In this document: positions 54,033-64,000 of the stretch, in pieces
Layout: each line of letters opens with the position of its first letter
Numbering within the stretch: the first letter of the stretch is position 1
NCBI GenBank assembly: GCA_015832175.1
Contig: WJXW01000007.1
Span: forward strand, 1,736,001 to 1,800,000
Source of the DNA: Paraphaeosphaeria minitans
Lineage: Eukaryota > Ascomycota > Dothideomycetes > Pleosporales > Didymosphaeriaceae
Direction: 5' to 3'
Length of the DNA stretch: 64,000 bases
The notes under the pieces: model-generated
What the model was told of the DNA's origin: nothing
What the model saw: the letters and a program-made list of their open reading frames with translations, nothing else
Databases searched by the model: none
Position numbers and translations under genes: made by a program

Positions 54033-54914
54033 TTAGGATGTCCAGGTATCCTGACTGCCTGAAGTGCTCGTGCTCCAGCCTGCACGGCGACTCTCGCACT
54101 CATCCGATGGCAGCGGTGGTCCTTGGCTGGGCGGAGTGATGTCCCAGTTGTGTGTGGATGGAGCCGTCGTCTGGACAGTAGGCCGCGCAGGGGTATAGTA
54201 GCCTGGGTTTCCCTGAGACACGTTGCGGAACCTGTATGCAGGTGGCTGATTGTGGTCTTGGTTGCCCCAAGGTACATTATACGCCCCAAACGGAAGCACG
54301 TTCTCGCGGCGTGAAGCCTGTTGCTGGGAGTACGTGTCGAAGGAACGTGGATCAACTCGAGGTGTGTTACGCTCCCAAGCTGGAGCCAAGCCCTCGCAGC
54401 GTGAGGTACGACGGGAGATGGAGATTTCGATGGAGCGTGAACCGACTTGAGCTCCGCTGGGCATTCTAGAAGACTCCGCGTTCTCACTTCGACCATCGTG
54501 GCGTGAGATCCTGGCCGTAGACGCACCATCGCCAATCGTCTCTGTCCTCGCAGCGTAGCGTGGGCTGCCTCCATACCTGCTGCGCGGCCCCTCGTTCTCG
54601 TGGCGGGAGCTGTACCGTGTCCTACTCGACCTTTCAGTGTCGCTTGGTGAAGGCTGTTGGTCTTCCTTGATAAAGAGCCTCTTGCCGCAGAAAGGGCACT
54701 GATTATGATCATCCTTATCTCGGTTATTCGCCCAGTCAACGATGCACTTCATCCCGAACACATGGCCGCAAACCTGTAGGCGGACAGGACTGTGAATGTT
54801 TTTGAAAGAGTTCTCTTCATCAAATCTGTGGGTGCAGATGGAACATGTCCTAGGATAGCTCCGCATGATATGCATCTGGTCTCTAAGGAAGATTGCTTTG
54901 TTCGGAGCAGCCAT
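54033..54914 (-). CDS. RING-finger protein, probable E3 ubiquitin ligase
   Basis: Intronless, 293 residues. The N-terminal zinc finger occupies residues 24-76: C24-S-I-C27, then 21 residues, C49-G-H51, C57, and C73-P-F-C76, a C3H-type RING pattern with a long first loop. The rest (about 85-293) is disordered and rich in Ser, Arg, Gln, Pro and Tyr, with repeated SR-type stretches, and ends QDTWTS. No transmembrane segment. RING proteins of this kind usually transfer ubiquitin. The partner proteins cannot be predicted. The start MAAPNKAIFLRDQ is the first in-frame ATG. Confidence 0.82.
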   Translation of the reverse strand: MAAPNKAIFLRDQMHIMRSYPRTCSICTHRFDEENSFKNIHSPVRLQVCGHVFGMKCIVDWANNRDKDDHNQCPFCGKRLFIKEDQQPSPSDTERSSRTRYSSRHENEGPRSRYGGSPRYAARTETIGDGASTARISRHDGRSENAESSRMPSGAQVGSRSIEISISRRTSRCEGLAPAWERNTPRVDPRSFDTYSQQQASRRENVLPFGAYNVPWGNQDHNQPPAYRFRNVSQGNPGYYTPARPTVQTTAPSTHNWDITPPSQGPPLPSDECESRRAGWSTSTSGSQDTWTS

Positions 54915-55585
54915 TGTTGGATGAGCTGAGAAAGAAGAATTTCTGAAGGTGGATCAGCGTGCTTTGGAAGGTTGAGTTGATGTGGTTCGGAGAGGCAACT
55001 TGTTCGATGGTTGCTGAAAGGATGATAGTAGTTGGATTGTTGATAGAGTTCGAGTTGATGATGGAAGCTGGCTGGATAGTTGATGGAGAAGAAACCGCAG
55101 TGCGGACCATGATTTATATACAACTCCCTGTGTGTTGCCTGATCCATTGTGTTCGTTGATGTCAGAGATCTCGCAGCAATACAGACACCATACAACAATA
55201 CAAGTTACATGGCAGCCTAGAGACATTCTAGGCAACGTGCCCTGCATAATCAAGTTAGATAAGGAGGCTCATATACATAATAGCGAGGGTTCAGGCGCCG
55301 CTAATTGTGTACATTTATGGAGATCTCTGATTGTTGTCAGTGTTGACGTTACAAAAGATTCATAGAGAGGAGCGTTTGTTAACCTTATTGGTTCGACTGT
55401 TCAAATTGGTGAATATATATCGAAGTTTCGGGGGGCGTATATTGACAACTAGCCATGGTAACAATGCTTGGTAGTAAGGCATCTGTTGCTTCATGTGTTC
55501 AAACTGATTTCTATTGTCCAGCTGACCAGCTCGATGCACCTTAGACTTTAGGTAGTCGTGTCGACGTCACCTTCTCGCCACTCAA
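54915..55585. other. AT-richer intergenic region
   Basis: Upstream DNA of the RING gene. No gene, repeat or RNA is recognised. Confidence 0.5.
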
Positions 55586-55605
55586 TTGCACCCTCCTGTG
55601 TCGAC

Positions 55606-56741
55606 GATGGCACGCAGACTTCCAAGAAGTCGTGGGCGAGAACGTACGCAAAAGAAGCGCGCTCCAGATGAATTAACCCAAGGATCCAGCAATTCAAATA
55701 TGGAGAATCGGATCAATACTACCTTGGTTAGCTTCACTCAATGGCAAGTTGTCACTGCGACCGACTTACCCGCTCTGCAAAGATCTTCGAACCACACTAT
55801 CGACTGCATTCTCCAAGCATCTTGGAGAGATTCCCAGAACTCATCGACAATTTTGATACGTCAGGTGAAGCAGGCTTAGGTAGCTCGCACGAAATGACAT
55901 GAGAAAACCGGCTCTCTCCCGGGCCATCATGTCAGGAGTTCGGAGATCCCTTCCTATGGTTAAGGTATTCCTTGGGAACGCTGAGCTGCCTTATGATGGT
56001 CGGTTGCTTGAGGTTACGCTCTAAATGCTCACATATGGTTATGAGCTATACGCTTATCGTACTGTGTACGATGTTACGAACGACTAAGCCCCGGAACATA
56101 TTTCCCAAGATAGCTCTGTGTCAAAATCCGAGCGGCGATGTCTTTCTACCATGCCGTCCGGCCACGCCAGCTTCGGCGGACAAAATGTTTGCAAAGTGAA
56201 TCAAGCGAGGGTAGAGCGTTGGCTGAGATATCGATCGCCACACTTTAGCAGAGCATCTCGAGCAAATAAAAGATCTTGGTCAGGAAGTCAAACAAATAGA
56301 TAGAAACTATGCCGACTAGTGGTGGGCTCTTGGGCCTGGTATCCAGAAATAATTAACGTGATAGAGCGCCTTGCCTGAGACTGGAACGAGAAAAGGGTTG
56401 TGCTGAGTCAGGTAAACCCGGCCCTTTGGCTTCGTAATGAGTGGCGTGCTGAATGCTTGAAATGGGAGGCTAAACACCATGAGGAACCATAGGAGGATGA
56501 CAGATCGGGGTATGCGGAGGGAGTAGAAGGGTGCTCAGGATTGGAGGATGATTATTTGGCAGTAGATGACTACCATGAGTGCTTGTTAGAACAAAGTGAC
56601 TGGAGCACCTTGAAAGGCAGGAGTCAAACAAGCACAATCTATCTCAAAAAGTATGATTCACGGGGGAAATCTCAGTCTTCATGGGTATCCAATCTCCAGT
56701 ATCACAGTCACGCCGAACCAGCCCCTAAAAGCCTGCGCTAA
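55606..56741 (+). pseudogene. decayed coding region, family not recognised
   Basis: Begins MARRLPRSRGRERTQKKRAP, a basic start. Further on, protein-like segments appear in shifting frames: FEPHYRLHSPSILERFPELI, HLEQIKDLGQEVKQIDRNYA (followed by TAG), DWNEKRVVLSQVNPALWLRN, and DDYLAVDDYHECLLEQSDWS. Stops (TAG, TGA, TAA) separate them and no splice pattern cleans them up. Composition and local AT richness fit an old gene worn down by mutation. I cannot name its family. Confidence 0.45.
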
Positions 56742-56870
56742 TGCTACATGCATTTTGAATCATACAAGCCCTCAGCACAAGCCATACACAATCTTTCGAC
56801 GTTCTTCTTGACACTGATCAGCACTCATTCTAATCCTCTCCAAGACACCACAAACTCACCCCCCACACGT

Positions 56871-57086
56871 CTACATATATGTCCTCCCACTGGGCGTCAA
56901 ATCCCTCGCCTGCCTTCCATACTCGCGTAGGTCCTTTGGTTCTACTTTCTCGGCCCCGCCGCGCCGCAGTGCGTATGAGTACCATGTCTTGAACGACTGT
57001 TTCTGGGAAGAAGTCGAGTACCGGATGCCCTTTGCGCGATGTGCTTGCAGGATCATGGTTTCGAGGGTGCGGGTTGTGGCGGGCAT
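56871..57086 (-). CDS. possible small basic protein, unknown
   Basis: A 71-residue frame, MPATTRTLETMILQAHRAKG through KTWYSYALRRGGAEKVEPKD to SGRTYM, with balanced composition. The frame is also open upstream, but that part is rich in His, Leu and Pro and looks non-coding. No domain recognised. Supported only by sequence character. Confidence 0.35.
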   Translation of the reverse strand: MPATTRTLETMILQAHRAKGIRYSTSSQKQSFKTWYSYALRRGGAEKVEPKDLREYGRQARDLTPSGRTYM

Positions 57087-58114
57087 GATGAAGAGTGGGT
57101 GTAAGTGTAGAGACCTCGTGCAGAAGACTGAGGTGATGGGTATGGGGTAGTGTGAAGGTGGTAGCACGTGTAGATTTAGTACTGTTCCTAAGAAGAAGTT
57201 CGAGCTGCACTGCTGTGTTGCTTTGCAAGTGCAATTGAATGGTTGAACACCAGATGGCACTTTCAAGATGCGGTGTCGTGTGCGTACTTATGCCTTTGTT
57301 TCATTGATCTGGCTCTCCGCGTACACCTCCCCTTATCGCCTCTACCATACCACAGGCATGCATCCCCCTCACTCTCAGCTGACGGCCGCCCACCCGCGGC
57401 AGTGCCATTCGCCACGTCTCCGGCTTCTGTATCAGGGTCTGCGTGACGGGCATTCTATTTCCAACATCATTGGCGTGGTGTCGCAGTCAGACGCAATGGC
57501 GCACGCAAAGGTGAGGAGAAGCGGTCCCGCGGGAGGGATGGGAGGTTCCCGCGGGAAGAGCACCCTGCATATATAAAGGGTTCCCGCGTGTGTATGCTTC
57601 TTGGGGCTAGCGGTAGGAAATGGTGGTGATTGGTTGGTGCTGACGTTGGCGTAAACTATGAATGCTGTCGGGCCGAACTGGGTGTGCGTGTGCGACGTCA
57701 GATGTGGTGCAATGGAGTGCATGCTGCGAGGTCGTGTGTGTGTACTGCAGTGAATTGAAGAGTCTGTAGTAATTGGTGAGGGTAGCAGGGCTTATCTCAG
57801 ATGAAGCAAACCGCCCTGTTGGACTGTCGACTTTCCGAGCTTAGTATTGGTTACCATGGGTAGTTTTAAAAATGGGCGCTATCTATGATTGAGCAATTGG
57901 ATACTGTATGCTAAGCCATCTTAGACAATGATGGATTGTCATTGGTATCGTTCCCTCGGCGAATAGGTTCATCTCCAGGCTTATTGTATTGCTGGGGATA
58001 TGCACTCACTCCATATATCCTTCGCCTAGCCAAGCCCTGCTCTATTGATCGTATCACCTAAGCAGATGTCCACGCTGTTTCATGCCCGCAAGCACGTCTC
58101 TATGTCTCGTTCAC
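57087..58114. other. 1-kb intergenic region, no gene supported
   Basis: Includes a G/C-rich segment with repeated TTCCCGCG (57545-57590), possibly regulatory, and the 3' flank of the CUE-domain gene. Short frames lack motifs. Confidence 0.45.
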
Positions 58115-58738
58115 TCATGCCGTCTTCTGCTCTGCCTTTGCCTTCTCCTCTAGTTTCCGCCGCGCAGCAAGAATCATGTCTTCTCTTCTACGCTGTAGAT
58201 TCGCCTGCCGCTCATTCTTATCTTGCGACCACGCCTTTCCCTTGGCTGTCTCCACGCCGCTCGACTCGGCGGCTTGTCCGAGCTTGGAGGCGAGGTTGTA
58301 CCGGGTGATGAGGTCCGGTTGTGCGGGCTTCGCGGGCTGGCGGGGTGCTTGGCGCTGGCCGGTGGAGGTTGCAGCCGTTCTCGAGGGTGGGAGTTGGAAG
58401 GACGTTGGAGGCTATCAATTACATATTAGCGACGGTTCAATAGCTCTCTCTACAACTTCGGTCCCTACCTGCTGCAAAGTTCCCCCCGCAAGAAGCGTCT
58501 CGGTGATCACTTGCACATTCCCACCCGTCCTATTCAAGTTCCAGGCGACAGTGCGCCGGTCGAGCTGCGGGAACATCTGCACGAGGTGGTCTATTTGCGC
58601 GGGGTTGAGGCGCGCAGCGCGGTTGCTGGCTGACGAAGGTTGGCCTGCGCCTGAGGGCTTGAGGAACCATCGTACAATCAGGACAGTGACAGCAATGAAG
58701 ACGATAATTTGCGGTATGTTGAGCGTTTGTTCCGCCAT
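58115..58738 (-). CDS. CUE-domain ER membrane protein (Cue1-like)
   Basis: Likely recruits a ubiquitin-conjugating enzyme to the ER membrane for ER-associated degradation. One intron (58412-58468) gives 188 residues (yeast Cue1 has 203). A short N-terminus leads into a membrane anchor (IPQIIVFIAVTVLIVRWFL, about 8-26), then a CUE domain at about 45-87 with the MFP motif (LVQMFPQLDRRTVAWNL) and a di-leucine end (ITETLLAGG). The C-terminal part holds PDLITRYNLASKLG and a Lys/Glu-rich helix that could serve as the E2-binding region. The join gives TLQQPPTSFQLPP. Divergent from the next gene. Good fit in order, size and topology. Confidence 0.87.
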
Positions 58739-59242
58739 GCTCAGGTTTTGTGTAGGAGCGGACGGGATGCCGCGAGGTGGCGGTGGGCGGCCAGATGTGG
58801 TCAGGATTGTTTAACTGCTAAGGAAAAGCTACCGTGGGCAGTCGTATATCTTTTAGAAGGCCGAGCGAGTTTTGAGGGGTCGGGATGGTTTGTAAAGGTG
58901 AAGGCCTCGAGGTCAGTGAATCATGTTGCACACGACGCTGGGTTGATTATCTCGGGCGAGCATCGGGGTTTACGTAGCCATTGCCGAACCATCAGCGGCA
59001 GTGCACGCCCCCCTTTCCCCAAACTGTGACCCACATGTTCCTTCACTCTCCACTCCACTCCTCCCCGTCGCATTCGCACCGCAACTGCCCCCGCCGAAGG
59101 GCTGCCTGAGGCTTCCGCTCTTTTTACGCCATGCTCTAGTTTCGATTCCGTGATACCCCACCATTTGTTCATAATAGTTTTCCGTATATTCATATAATTC
59201 ACTGCAGCGCGACTCACCGCGCAGCACGATACACGCGCCGCA
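58739..59242. promoter_or_regulatory. divergent promoter, Cue1-like and beta-barrel protein genes
   Basis: 504 bp between start codons pointing away from each other. No distinct element can be named. Confidence 0.45.
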
Positions 59243-60005
59243 ATGGCCACCACTGCCGAAGAGGTGAAGGCGTCGGAGCCAGCGCATGAATCTCAAGGCA
59301 TTCCATACAATGCGCCGGACTGGGAAGTGCCAGAGGAGGGGACCGCAACCAGAAAGAGACTGCATCTTGGTTCGGCAAGCACGCGCTGGGCCATTGCAGA
59401 CCGCTTCGACCGCGTGCTACCCCCGTACAAGCGCTACGCCGGCCTCAAGCGTCGCACCTTCCTCCTGGTCTTTCTCGGCGTATTACTTGCTATAATTGCC
59501 CTTGCCGTAGGCCTCGGTGTAGGTCTGGGCAAAAAGCATAAGTGAGTCGATACTTATTCGACCCTATCTCACTGACTAACTCTTGTCCTTGCAGAGATCA
59601 GAACCTCCCATTGCCTAGTAATACCCAAACTTTCACCGGCGACTTGACATACTATAACCCTGCGCTTGGAGCATGCGGCATCGAAAGCAACGACGACTCC
59701 CCCATCGTCGCCGTGTCGCACTTCACCTTTGACGCAGTGCAGACCGGCGGCGATCCCAACCAGAACCGCCTCTGTGGAAAGAAGATTCGAGCGAGACGAA
59801 CAAGAGAGGATGGAAAAACGGTCAGCGTTGACTTGACTGTCGTGGATCGCTGTGAGTCCTTCAAACGTGCATCAGAGTGTTTGACTAACGAGGGCCAGGT
59901 ACGGGATGTCAACCCACCGACATCGACGTCAGCCCGACCATGTTCGATAAGCTGGCAGACCATGACTTGGGGAGGGTACGTGTGACGTGGGCGTGGTTGA
60001 ACTGA
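59243..60005 (+). CDS. membrane-anchored double-psi beta-barrel (RlpA/expansin-like) protein
   Basis: Introns at 59542-59594 and 59852-59898 give 220 residues. The N-terminal cytosolic part (MATTAEEVKASEP...) is followed by a signal-anchor helix (RRTFLLVFLGVLLAIIALAV, about 73-92). The outer domain has the barwin/RlpA pattern: FTGDLTYYNPALGACG, the Cys in NRLCGKKI, and the joined exon end VVDRCTGCQPTDIDVSP, MFDKLADHDLGRV and WAWLN. The Asp of DIDVSP sits where expansin-like domains carry a key acidic residue. Such proteins bind or loosen cell-wall polysaccharides. The type II anchor distinguishes it from secreted cerato-platanin/expansin-like relatives. Confidence 0.85.
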
Positions 60006-60175
60006 CTGCGCATGCCGAGTCAGACCGTGTTCTTGCAATATTAATATAATACCTCGTTCAGGCTTCACCTTGAACACTTTCGCATTTTCCCTTCTGCAAA
60101 TACCCTGCAGCGTCTCTTCTACTTACTACCGCACCCAGCAGCACTGAACCAGTACAATCCTGCAACTTCTCACCC

Positions 60176-61561
60176 ATGCCCATTCCGCACTACCGATCAG
60201 AGACCCCTTCCATGCCCACGACCGCACGGCCCATCAAGACAACCCAAGGCCACACGATATCCAAACCAACCTTCTTCCCAGAATCCACCTCACCCGGCCC
60301 TCGCCACCCGCCACTTATCCACCGCACGAACACCACAGCCTCCACCACCTCACAGGGCAGCAAAGTAGTCGACTACAGCGAGATATCCGGACCCTTCAGA
60401 GAAGCAGAAGTGTTTCGAAAGGGGCTGAGGCAACAGGGAAATCGGAACCAAACGCCGGATTACTTGCGCAACGGCGGAGGGTCGAAGAGAAAGAGTGGGG
60501 CGCTGGCGTCGAGTCCGCCCGTATCACCGATGAATGGGTCGCGATTTCACGAGAGATTCGACAAGCATGACGCAGTAGAGTGGAGCCCTGCGGCAGAAAA
60601 ACTAGAACGCCTTGACACCGATGACCGACCGGGTGGAAGTCACCAAGCACGGTTCAGCGATGTGAGTCTGAGCGACGAATTCCCTACCTCGCACAACGCA
60701 CATATCCGTAGCCCACGGGTCGCGGCTCCCCTCCGCCCACCACCTCCACCCCCACCTCACGCAGAACCTGCTCAACAGGATCCTTACTTTTGCATTCCGC
60801 CCTCGTCACGCGAAGGGTGTAGACCACGTACCTCATTAGTCCACAGGATCATGTCCCATATGGGCAAGAGTAAACGCAGGACCGCAAAGTACATCATGCT
60901 ATTCCTGCTTCTTCTTGTCGTCGCATTTCTCATCTACGTGTTCTTCCACAAAGTCCTGCCCGTTTACAGCAAGTTGCAGGATCTAAAGAATAAGCTAGCC
61001 ACCCTCGACGCCTTCAAAGATAAAGTTGTCGCAAAGCTGGGAGTCTGGCTCGACGATGGCAAAGAGCTAGTTGGAAATGTGAAAGATATGGTTGGTGACG
61101 GGGTAGACAGGCTCGTCGATGCGGCGAACAAGATGCTGGGCAAGGTGAGGGTGAACATTCCGCATGTAGACCTCGAACAGAGACGTCGTGCCAGGAGTGC
61201 GCGGGCTGTTATGGGTGAACATACTGGAAATACAAGCACCGCTTTGTCTACTCATATAGAGTTCGCGGAGGCCATGGCGGCTCGATTCGCGCTGGAGTCG
61301 AGGCAAAGCTCTAGATCCGCGTCAAACACGGTAAACTTCAAGTCAGTGCACGGGTGTGATATGGGCAGGCACTTCACCAGCACCGCCAGACCGAGGGCAT
61401 ACATCCCCCTACCATTCTCACTCTTGCAAACTTGGCGAAAAGGGTGCGTAGTGTGTCTTCCGTTGATGAAGGTGGCGGAACAGGTGCTGAGGGATGCGAT
61501 ACGTCTACAGTCAAGGTTACGACAACAATGTGGCTGCCTGTTACGCCGACCAACGAGGTAA
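60176..61561 (+). CDS. hypothetical single-pass membrane protein
   Basis: A 461-codon uninterrupted frame. Residues 1-235 are disordered, rich in Pro, Ser, Arg and Thr, with a proline run (RPPPPPPPHAEP). A transmembrane helix (YIMLFLLLLVVAFLIYVFF, about 238-256) is followed by an amphipathic helical region (SKLQDLKNKLATLDAFKDKV, DDGKELVGNVKDMVGDGVDR) to about residue 350. The last 100 residues look less protein-like, so the true end may differ through an intron near 61190-61330. No family recognised. It starts 170 bp after the preceding gene on the same strand. Confidence 0.65.
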   Translation: MPIPHYRSETPSMPTTARPIKTTQGHTISKPTFFPESTSPGPRHPPLIHRTNTTASTTSQGSKVVDYSEISGPFREAEVFRKGLRQQGNRNQTPDYLRNGGGSKRKSGALASSPPVSPMNGSRFHERFDKHDAVEWSPAAEKLERLDTDDRPGGSHQARFSDVSLSDEFPTSHNAHIRSPRVAAPLRPPPPPPPHAEPAQQDPYFCIPPSSREGCRPRTSLVHRIMSHMGKSKRRTAKYIMLFLLLLVVAFLIYVFFHKVLPVYSKLQDLKNKLATLDAFKDKVVAKLGVWLDDGKELVGNVKDMVGDGVDRLVDAANKMLGKVRVNIPHVDLEQRRRARSARAVMGEHTGNTSTALSTHIEFAEAMAARFALESRQSSRSASNTVNFKSVHGCDMGRHFTSTARPRAYIPLPFSLLQTWRKGCVVCLPLMKVAEQVLRDAIRLQSRLRQQCGCLLRRPTR

Positions 61562-61985
61562 TAAATGCGGTGTTTGCATGAGCGCATGAGAGAGGGGCGA
61601 GCGCAGAGCAAGGGAAGAGGGTTCAGTGTGGGGTGGTCTCGTGTTTCGTATTCCTGTTTTGTTGGGTTGAAGTTTACGTATGGTGCGGCCGTGGGGGGCT
61701 GTCTTTCCTGTAAATACCCAGAGACGCATATGAAGTGGCGTTAGGAGCTTGTGGTTGGGTTCATGGATCAATGTACATGTTCGGGGGGGGGGGGGGAGTG
61801 GAAGGAAAATGCGTGAAATCGCCTTGTGTAATGAGACCCTAGCAATCCAGCTTTAAGAACAACTAATATGTACCCATGCATACTGGGTATGAACCAAAAG
61901 CTTGCCCCGTCACCTGGTCACGCAGCCGTACCGACTAACTGCACAGCCTACCTAGGGCTTTCTCTGTCCCGTCTTCTTCAACCGA
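61562..61985. other. intergenic between convergent genes
   Basis: Holds a 14-nt poly-G run at 61783-61796 and no gene. Confidence 0.6.
61783..61796. repeat. 14-nt poly-G homopolymer
   Basis: Fourteen consecutive guanines in the spacer between two convergent genes. The length is probably variable. Confidence 0.8.
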
Positions 61986-63433
61986 CTACACCATATCCCT
62001 CGGCCTCACCGGCTCCCCCAAATCCTCCCCATCCCCAGCAAACGTATCATTCTCATGGACCCAAGTTTCTCTGCTGACCCTCCTCTGAGACTGCAAAGGC
62101 GACTCCGGCAACGGCGTAGTTGCAGCATCGCTGCCATCGACCTCACCGCCCTGTCGGCGCGTCCCACTCGCCTGTACTTCCTGCAGCCTTATATCCGCAA
62201 CGCGCCTATGCTGCGCTGTGCGAGCTCGCGTGTACGTCTGGAAGATAGACAGGATGGTGAGAAGAAGGTAGCCCGCCGCGCTAAAGCTGACCGTTAGTGA
62301 TCTGTCACCTCACTACCGTGACCCACCGTAGATCATCAAAGTGGTAGACTCACACACACCCGGCGGCAATTGCAATCGCCCTCCGCGCACTCAGCGACCT
62401 CTCCCTCGAGAGCCCCAGCTTGCTGATTGCCGCGCCTCTTTCTTCGTGCACGAAACACACGCTTCCTTCACTGAACCCTTTTTGTTGGAGGGGCCAGTCG
62501 ACAGTCAAGGTCGATCCGGTGAAGTATAGGTACAGTAATATGTCAAATGCCTGCCATGCGCTAACGTACAGCGCCATCCTTGGACTCAGCGAAAAGCGAG
62601 AGAAGAAGTGCGCGGAAGCGGCAGCGACCGCCATGAGAATGGTGGAGAGCGGAAGGATAAGGGCGTAGATTACGACATAACTATATCTCCATCATTACTA
62701 TATCTGTTTCTATTTTCAGGGGGGGTTTTGGTGGTGATAGGGTGAGGTGGAGATAAGGGAAAAGAACACGTGATGGAAGTACCCTTTGGAGTCGAGGGCG
62801 CTGAAGTTGCCGACCCAGTGTTTGTGAGCGCCCGTGAATTGGTTGTATTGCGTGTACATGGTGAAGGGGGGACGAAGGGTGTGGGGGTAGTCGACGTTGT
62901 GGACGAAGGCAGAGTAGCATGTTTCGGTCTGCCTGTGTCGGCTCGTCAGTCTACGAATGTCATTGCGACCGAAAATCCGTCAGAGACGAGGTGAGACTAC
63001 TCACCCATTTCCCATACTCCGACAAACTACCCAGAATGTAGCACCCCAGCGCAAGCTGCGTCGCCGCGAGCAGCAAACTTACTAGTTGAAGATGCGGCGC
63101 AAATCTCGCAGTGCCTTCACTTCATTAGTCAAACTAATTTGCACGAGCAGACCATGTCGACGAGAGCAGTGGCTGGGTTGTCTACACCACAAGCTCAACT
63201 TACCAGTCCACTCCCTCGTTCCAGCCGCAGCTCAAAGCCCCCTCAGGCGCGAGGACTGGTGTCGTGCTGGAGGTGCCATTGTTCGGGGAGGGTTCGCCGC
63301 CGATGATACGTGCCAAGGGACTCAAGAAAAATGCACGACTATAAAAAGAGCCAGAAGAGCTTGGGTGCAAGAAATTGAGGTTGGACCAGCTGCTTTGCAG
63401 GTCGTGCAAGCAAGCAAAGTGCGCGGCGGACAT
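61986..63433 (-). CDS. multi-spanning membrane protein, unknown function
   Basis: Introns at 63120-63203, 62929-63004, 62681-62782 and 62281-62359 give 368 residues. The N-terminal 75 residues may face the lumen or exterior (MSAAHFACLHDLQSSWSNLN, SFYSRAFFLSPLARI). Four hydrophobic helices follow: LQLVSLLLAATQLALGCYIL, YVVIYALILPLSTILMAVAA, MALYVSAWQAFDILLYLYFT, and RAIAIAAGAAGYLLLTILSI. A loop with TETCYSAFVHNVDYPHTL and TQYNQFTGAHKHWVGNFSAL lies between helices 1 and 2. The cytosolic tail is polar and acidic. Every join keeps the frame and the topology. I do not recognise the family. The acceptor at 62928/62933 has two possible positions; I chose the one keeping frame. Confidence 0.72.
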
Positions 63434-63714
63434 GGTGCTAAGGTTGTTGCTTAGCGGAGGACAGCCGGTACCTACCGTGGATAGAATGGGGATTGTTGGT
63501 TGGCGTGGGTTTGGGGGACCAGGGGATCTCGCCCCACGGCACACTGCTCAGAAGAAGGACGTATGTAAAATGTCTGAACGAGACAAGAGAAATAATCGAT
63601 AACTACATGAAAATACAGTCGGGGAAGCCTCGCTGCTACATACGCAAGATCCAATATAAGCACCAGAAACATACAGTGCTTTCGCCAAAGACATATTTTA
63701 CGTTCCTACTTCAT

Positions 63715-64000
63715 TCACAGGCGGCTGCGGGGCAGGGTGGGGAAATAGCGATCCGGCAGCCTGTTGCCGTACTCGTCGTAGCGGTAGTCCTCCTTCTCCT
63801 CAATCCAGACCTGCTCGCTTCAGCGGTTATCCTTAGCAATAGTCATTAAACGACTTACCTCGCGCTCATACTCCGGGTTCGGCGGCACTATTTGGATGTC
63901 ACGATTCAGCAACTCGTCGTCGCCAAAGCCAGGATCACCCTCGAACTTACGTCGGTAGTTCGCTGCGCCGCTGGGCTGCGGCGCCCCGTACTCAGCGTAG
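63715..64000 (-). CDS. 3' part of a gene cut by the window edge
   Basis: Two exons are visible (intron 63811-63858). The upstream exon continues beyond the window. The readable end is strongly charged: RRKFEGDPGFGDDELLNRD, QIVPPNPEYERE joined to VWIEEKEDYRYDEYGNRLPD, and RYFPTLPRSRL before the stop. No membrane segment or catalytic motif is seen. The look (short acidic chain, Tyr-rich) suggests a subunit of a larger complex, but I do not recognise it. Confidence 0.65.

Overview
The window looks like nuclear DNA of a filamentous ascomycete (Pezizomycotina, most likely a Dothideomycete). Genes carry short GT-AG introns (about 44-105 nt), and the products are typical of such fungi: ROT1, Mtr10, Pim1/Lon, a fungal Pap1/YAP-type bZIP, a HET-domain relic, a cellobiose-dehydrogenase-type flavoenzyme and MFS carriers. 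No tRNA, rRNA or CRISPR was found. Exon joins were worked out by hand from reading-frame continuity and family motifs; no search was run.

The left part (0-24 kb) is mostly housekeeping. In order it holds a CCTA repeat array, a Xaa-Pro aminopeptidase with a very long tail, ROT1 (ER chaperone), 5-formyl-THF cyclo-ligase, SmE (spliceosome), the importin Mtr10, a secreted lysozyme-like/LysM protein, a NUDT15-like Nudix hydrolase, an unknown protein with a Q/Y/G-rich tail, and the mitochondrial protease Lon. Several of these sit as divergent pairs over 325-390 bp promoters and end about 100 bp from a convergent neighbour.

The middle (24.5-57 kb) is accessory and patchy. It has a broken HET-domain gene, a frameshifted secreted beta-propeller gene, a nine-exon cellobiose-dehydrogenase-like flavoenzyme divergent from an MFS pump, an M28 aminopeptidase, two adjacent 0.38-kb Tc1-like deletion elements, a small secreted cysteine protein, a bZIP factor, an allantoate-type MFS permease, a PAL/HAL-family protein that has lost its cofactor-forming triad, a Ser-rich single-pass membrane protein, a RING protein and a decayed coding region. 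Gene-poor stretches of about 3 kb lie between them.

The right part (58-64 kb) returns to compact genes: a CUE-domain ER protein, a membrane-anchored double-psi beta-barrel protein, two membrane proteins, and a gene cut by the window edge. The observations most worth following are the PAL-family protein without the Ala-Ser-Gly triad or the Tyr loop (49.6-51.9 kb), the paired Tc1-derived elements (36.9-37.6 kb), the RIP-compatible nonsense changes, and the palindromic CCTAGGTA motif scattered through intergenic DNA.
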